This document shows positions 60,344 to 64,000 of a DNA stretch of 64,000 bases, one piece after another. The notes below the pieces were generated by a model. The model saw nothing but the letters and a program-made list of their open reading frames with translations. It did no database searches and was not told the origin of the DNA. Source of the stretch: Pseudomonas kairouanensis (GTDB taxonomy: Bacteria; Pseudomonadota; Gammaproteobacteria; Pseudomonadales; Pseudomonadaceae); the NCBI RefSeq assembly GCF_004682055.1, contig NZ_QUZU01000023.1, positions 1-64,000 on the forward strand, in the 5' to 3' direction. Both the position numbers and the translations under genes were made by a program. Numbering within the stretch: position 1 is the first letter of the stretch; the number at the start of each line of letters is the position of its first letter.

Positions 60344-61246
60344 TCATGCAATGAGCAAGGCCTGGCAGCGTGCCTGCACAAATCGATGCAGCACCTTCAC
60401 CCGCTCCGACACTTGCAGGCGGTGGGGGCACATCAGGTTGAACGGCGTGGGTTCGCCTTGCCAATCGGGCAACAGAGGCACCAGGCGCCCGGCCTTGAAG
60501 TCACGAGCCACATCCAAGTTGGCTTTATAGGCGATGCCATGGCCGGCGAGGGCCCAGCGCCGCACGATTTCGCCGTCATCACTTAGGTAATCGCCTGTCA
60601 CTTCGACTTCCTGACGCGTCGAGCCCTGATAAAAAAGCCAGGTGCTGTTGGCTTGCCCCCGGCGCATGTAGCGCAGCGTGCTGTGCCCTGCGAGCTCAGC
60701 CGGTGTGCGCGGAACGCCGTGACGGGCAAGGTAGTCGGGGCTGGCGCAGGGGATGCGATGGTGGCCGGGAACCACCGGCAGCGCCACCAGGCTGGAGTCC
60801 CGGGGCACGCCAAAGCGCAGGGCGATGTCGACGGTGTCGCGGAACAGGTCGGCGTTGCTGTCATTGAGCAACAGTTGAATGCGGATATCCGGGTGCTCCA
60901 CCTTGAACTCATCCAACCAACCCAGCAGCACATTGCGCCCAAAATCCGACGGCGCCGACAACTGCAACAGGCCACTCAGGCTCTGGCCTTGCTGCTTGAT
61001 CGCACGTTCGCCTTCGGACAGCGTCTCCAGGGCCAGCCGCACGCTGTCCAGGTAACGTGTGCCTTCTTCGGTCAGGCGCATGCTGCGGGTCGAGCGGGCC
61101 AGCAGGCGAATGCCCAGCCGGGTTTCCAGGCGCTTGAGGGCGATACTCGCCGCAGCGGGGGTCAGGTTCAGCCCGCGCGCGGCCGCCGACAGGCTGCCCG
61201 TGTCAGCGGTGCGCACAAAGACTTCAAGGTCGAGGGTTGAGCTCAT
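60344..61246 (-). CDS. LysR-family transcriptional regulator
   Basis: This 300-residue regulator has an N-terminal winged helix (VRTADTGSLSAAARGLNLTPAAASIALKRLETRLG) and a C-terminal effector domain with YLARHGVPRTPAEL. It is divergent from the SDR gene at 61349 across about 100 bp, the normal arrangement for LysR control of an adjacent gene. Effector unknown. The aldo/keto reductase lies downstream on the same strand. Confidence 0.92.
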   Translation of the reverse strand: MSSTLDLEVFVRTADTGSLSAAARGLNLTPAAASIALKRLETRLGIRLLARSTRSMRLTEEGTRYLDSVRLALETLSEGERAIKQQGQSLSGLLQLSAPSDFGRNVLLGWLDEFKVEHPDIRIQLLLNDSNADLFRDTVDIALRFGVPRDSSLVALPVVPGHHRIPCASPDYLARHGVPRTPAELAGHSTLRYMRRGQANSTWLFYQGSTRQEVEVTGDYLSDDGEIVRRWALAGHGIAYKANLDVARDFKAGRLVPLLPDWQGEPTPFNLMCPHRLQVSERVKVLHRFVQARCQALLIA

Positions 61247-61348
61247 TTGTAAAAATCCTTTAAAGATCTTGTCGTTTTACCGGGATTTTTCGCTGATTGC
61301 CAAGCTGAGAGGATGAACGCTCATTTTCTTACCCAGGAACTTTGTCCC

Positions 61349-62053
61349 ATGACGTCTTCCCTCAACGGCAAAACCATCATCGTGATCGGCGGCAGCAGCG
61401 GAATCGGCGCCGCCGTGGCCAAGGCGGCCGCTGCCCGCGGTGCCCATTTGGTACTAGCGGGGCGACGCCTGGTATCGGGTGCGGAAAACGGCCTGCGTAG
61501 CGAGCCGGTTGATGTCACTGATGCCGCCTCCCTGCAGCGCTTGTTTGAAACCGTGGGGCGTTTTGACCACCTGGTCTACACCTCCGGGCCGTCGGTGCGC
61601 GCCAAAAACTTGGTGGAGACCGACCTGGATGAAGCCCAGGACAACTTCAACGTCAAACTCTGGGGGGCGTTGCGCGCGATACAACAGGCACTGCCTTACC
61701 TCGACGAGCGCGGCAGCATCAGCCTGACGTCAGGGCAACTAGGGCGAAAACTGGCGTCGGGCCAATTCATCAAGATCGGTATCAATGCCGCCACCGAAGC
61801 CCTGGGCAAGCAATTGGCCAAGGAATTGGCACCGCGTCGGGTGAACGTGGTCAGCCCAGGGGTGATCGATACGCCGGCGTATGCGGGATTGCCCGAGGAG
61901 CAGCGCTCGGCGATGTTTGACAAGGTGGGCGGGGCGTTGCCGGTTGGGCGGGTAGGGCAGGCGGAGGAAGTCGCGGCGGGGTATGTCTTGGCTATGGAGA
62001 ATGGGTTTATGACGGGTGCCGTGATCGACATCGATGGCGGTGGTCAGCTGTAA
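61349..62053 (+). CDS. SDR-family oxidoreductase
   Basis: This 234-residue oxidoreductase has the cofactor motif GGSSGIGAAV, followed by YTSGPSVRAKN and a catalytic region SLTSGQLGRKLASGQFIKIG in which the usual YxxxK is not obvious. The C-terminus GAVIDIDGGGQL is typical. ATG 61349 (MTSSLNG) has AGGAA upstream; ATG 61313 is an alternative. It is the likely target of the divergent LysR. A lost catalytic Tyr would make its chemistry uncertain. Confidence 0.82.
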   Translation: MTSSLNGKTIIVIGGSSGIGAAVAKAAAARGAHLVLAGRRLVSGAENGLRSEPVDVTDAASLQRLFETVGRFDHLVYTSGPSVRAKNLVETDLDEAQDNFNVKLWGALRAIQQALPYLDERGSISLTSGQLGRKLASGQFIKIGINAATEALGKQLAKELAPRRVNVVSPGVIDTPAYAGLPEEQRSAMFDKVGGALPVGRVGQAEEVAAGYVLAMENGFMTGAVIDIDGGGQL

Positions 62054-62066
62054 ACACAGATCAAAA

Positions 62067-62170
62067 TGTGGGAGCGGCGGTGCGACGATTCGACTTGCTC
62101 GCGAAAGCGTGGTGTCAGTCGATACATCTTTGACTGAATTACCGCATTCGCGAGCAAGCCCGCTCCCACA
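62067..62170. repeat. REPIN-like inverted pair
   Basis: The left copy starts TGTGGGAGCGG (62067-62077) and the right copy ends CCGCTCCCACA (62160-62170). Both carry CTTGCTCGCGAA-type cores; the left copy has extra bases in the middle. The right end stops 10 bp before the transporter stop codon. Confidence 0.78.
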
Positions 62171-62179
62171 AAGACCGAG

Positions 62180-63490
62180 TTACGCCTTCAAGGTCCGCGT
62201 CATCCGCAGCGCCAACACACTACCGGCCACAATCACTGCTGCCAGCAGATACAGGGCCATGTCCGTTGAGCCCGTGGCATCCTTCACAAACCCGACGATA
62301 TACGGGCTGAGGAATCCCGCCATCTGGCCCATGGAGTTGATCAACGCCAGGCCACCGGCCGCAGCACCGGCGCTGAGCATGGCAGTGGGCACCGGCCAGA
62401 ACATCGGCAGGCCGGTGAGGGCGCCCATGGTGGCGATGGTCAGACCCAGGATCGCAATCGCCGGCGTGGTGGCGAAATTCACCGCAATCACCAGGCCAAT
62501 GGCGCCCATCAGCATTGGCACCACCAAGTGCCAGCGACGCTCCTTGCGCAGGTCTGCCGAGCGACCTACCAGCAGCATGAACACCGCCGCCAGCAGATAA
62601 GGGATCGCACTCAACCAGCCAATCACCAGGTTGTCGCTGAACCCCAGGTTCTTGATGATCGATGGCAGCCAGAAATTGATGGCGTAGACGCCACTCTGGA
62701 TGCAGAAGTAGATCAGGCCGAACGCCCAGATTGCCGGGTTCTTGAACACTTCGGCCAGCGAATCGGTGGTGGTTTTGGGCTTGTTGGCCAGGTCAGTGGC
62801 CTGGTCGGCCTCCAGCACAGCGCGCTCGTGGGGTTTGAGCCACTTGGCGTTGGCGAAGCTGTCGCTGAGCAGGAAGTAGGCGAGGGCACCCAGGATCACG
62901 GTAGGGATGCCTTGCAGCAGGAACATCCATTGCCAGCCGGCAAGGCCGCCTTGGCCAGCGGCGAAGTGGTTGAGGATCCAGCCGGAAAACGGGCTGCCCA
63001 GCAAGCCGGACACCGGGATCGCCGACATGAACAGCGCCATGATCCGCCCGCGACGGAACGTGGGGAACCACTGCGAGAGGTACAGCACCACGCCGGGGAA
63101 GAATCCTGCTTCGGCCGCGCCCGTAAACAGGCGCAGGGTGTAGAAGTGCGTCGGTGTGGTAACGAACAGCAAGCAGGTGGACAGGGTGCCCCACACGATC
63201 ATCATCAACGCGATCCAGCGTCGAGGGCCGAACTTGGTCAGCGCCAGGTTGCTCGGCACGCCGCACAGCACGTAGCCGATAAAAAAGATCCCGGCCCCCA
63301 GGCCGTATACGGTTTCGCTGAACTTCAAGGCGTCGAGCATCTGCAATTTGGCAAAGCCAACGTTTACCCGGTCGAGGTAATTGAACAGATAGCAGATAAA
63401 GATGAAGGGAATCAGGCGCAGGGTGATGCGCTTGTAGATGGCGTTTTTATCGTCATCGGTGGCCAGTGCGGCAGTGGCGCTCTGTGACAT
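62180..63490 (-). CDS. MFS transporter of the anion:cation symporter family
   Basis: This 436-residue inner-membrane transporter has 12 hydrophobic segments and the ACS-family signatures LFNYLDRVNVGFAKLQM and GYVLCGVPSNLALTKFGPRRWIALMM, with GAAEAGFFPGVVLYLSQWFP. These carry organic anions, for example sugar acids or tartrate. It is divergent from the CdaR-like regulator, which suggests a sugar-diacid or glycerate-type substrate. Confidence 0.9.
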   Translation of the reverse strand: MSQSATAALATDDDKNAIYKRITLRLIPFIFICYLFNYLDRVNVGFAKLQMLDALKFSETVYGLGAGIFFIGYVLCGVPSNLALTKFGPRRWIALMMIVWGTLSTCLLFVTTPTHFYTLRLFTGAAEAGFFPGVVLYLSQWFPTFRRGRIMALFMSAIPVSGLLGSPFSGWILNHFAAGQGGLAGWQWMFLLQGIPTVILGALAYFLLSDSFANAKWLKPHERAVLEADQATDLANKPKTTTDSLAEVFKNPAIWAFGLIYFCIQSGVYAINFWLPSIIKNLGFSDNLVIGWLSAIPYLLAAVFMLLVGRSADLRKERRWHLVVPMLMGAIGLVIAVNFATTPAIAILGLTIATMGALTGLPMFWPVPTAMLSAGAAAGGLALINSMGQMAGFLSPYIVGFVKDATGSTDMALYLLAAVIVAGSVLALRMTRTLKA

Positions 63491-63578
63491 GGCAGTCTCT
63501 CTTTATTATGATTTTGCGCGATGCGAGGGTAACGTTGATCGCCCAAACAGTCTCGGTGACGTGATGGGGTACTGTCTT

Positions 63579-63592
63579 TGTGCTCGCGCACA
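63579..63592. promoter_or_regulatory. Small palindrome between ACS transporter and CdaR-like gene
   Basis: TGTGC (63579-63583) and GCACA (63588-63592) form an inverted repeat with a 4-bp spacer, within the divergent promoter region. It could be the CdaR-type operator. Confidence 0.35.
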
Positions 63593-63648
63593 GTGAAGCA
63601 CCCTTTGCGCTGTGCCGGTGAACAACCACCTTTTAGGAACTTAGCCCC

Positions 63649-64000
63649 ATGTTCGAGCTGGATCATGACCTGGCGCAGGATATTGTCGATCGCACCATGG
63701 CGATCCTGCCCTATAACGTCAATGTCATGGACAGTCAGGGCCTGATACTCGGCAGCGGTGAGCCTGAACGCATCAACACTCGCCATGAAGGGGCACAACT
63801 GGTCCTGGCCAATGGCCGCGTGGTGGAAATCGACGGGCAGACCGCCAAGCACCTCAAAGGCGTGCAACCGGGCATCAACCTGCCGTTGCTGCACGACGGG
63901 CGCCTGATTGGCGTCCTGGGTATCACCGGCGAACCTGAAGGGCTGCGCACCTACGCCGAACTGGTGCGCATGACCGCCGAAATGCTCGTGAGTCATCGCC
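63649..64000 (+). CDS. CdaR-like sugar-diacid regulator (partial, cut by window end)
   Basis: The first 117 residues are visible, with no stop before the edge. They match the sugar-diacid recognition domain at the N-terminus of CdaR/PucR-type regulators: VDRTMAILPYNVNVMDSQGLILGSGEPERINTRHEGA. AGGA lies about 10 bp before ATG 63649. The helix-turn-helix would lie beyond the window. It is divergent from the ACS transporter and probably activates it on glycerate, glucarate or galactarate. Confidence 0.85.
   Translation, partial: MFELDHDLAQDIVDRTMAILPYNVNVMDSQGLILGSGEPERINTRHEGAQLVLANGRVVEIDGQTAKHLKGVQPGINLPLLHDGRLIGVLGITGEPEGLRTYAELVRMTAEMLVSHR

Noticed and set aside
1..64000. CRISPR arrays, rRNA genes, complete insertion sequences or prophage
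   Set aside because: No regular direct repeats, rRNA motifs, transposase-inverted-repeat pairs or phage structural genes were seen.

Overview
The window is a dense, GC-rich chromosomal segment that reads as a Pseudomonas of the fluorescens group. Supporting this are the MvaT-family nucleoid protein, cup-type fimbriae, fluorescens-type REP/REPIN repeats (GTAGGAGCGGGCTTGCTCGCG), an hpd-type tyrosine catabolism gene and generally Pseudomonas-like proteins. No rRNA, CRISPR array, complete insertion sequence or prophage was seen. There is one tRNA, Leu-UAA at 12318-12404.

Layout. 0.1-6.3 kb: phosphate region, with ppk2 divergent from pstSCAB. phoU does not follow pstB; a Fic-like protein with a degenerate motif and a HAD phosphatase follow instead. 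6.3-11.6 kb: minus-strand genes for an isochorismatase-like hydrolase and an apparent catabolic operon (3-hydroxyacyl-type dehydrogenase, MHS transporter, SDR, two-subunit 3-oxoacid CoA-transferase). 11.6-12.4 kb: a gene-poor stretch ending at the tRNA. 12.5-22.1 kb: a sugar or polyol catabolic island with deoC divergent from deoR, then a ribose-type ABC transporter, a GatD-like dehydrogenase, an FGGY kinase, a SorC regulator and a HAD phosphatase. A perfect palindrome lies just after a sigma-70-like promoter there.

22-35.8 kb: mixed housekeeping genes, including a DinB-like protein, a DUF533 protein, arsB with AraC and LysE genes, azlCD, topoisomerase IB, modABC with a clear ModE-type box, nitronate monooxygenase and an alpha/beta hydrolase. 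35.9-40.3 kb: a CGNR regulator, an Ada protein whose N-terminal zinc site has lost three of its four cysteines, alkB, two small upstream genes and several small lipoproteins. 40.5-48 kb: galU, gor, a divergent KfrA-like/tyrosine recombinase pair, ahpC, ahpF and gloA. The redox genes glutathione reductase, peroxiredoxin, its reductase and glyoxalase are close together.

48-56.7 kb: an MvaU-like silencer, a CSS-EAL phosphodiesterase and a five-gene chaperone-usher operon laid out like cupA1-A5. 56.7-64 kb: hpd with a possible upstream small ORF, rarD, a REPIN, an aldo/keto reductase, a LysR/SDR divergent pair, a second REPIN, an ACS-family transporter and the start of a CdaR-like sugar-diacid regulator cut by the window end.

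Most genes are assigned from recognisable motifs and length. Substrates of the two catabolic clusters, and the roles of the Fic/HAD pair, the KfrA/recombinase pair and the DUF1883-linked repair cluster, are inference.
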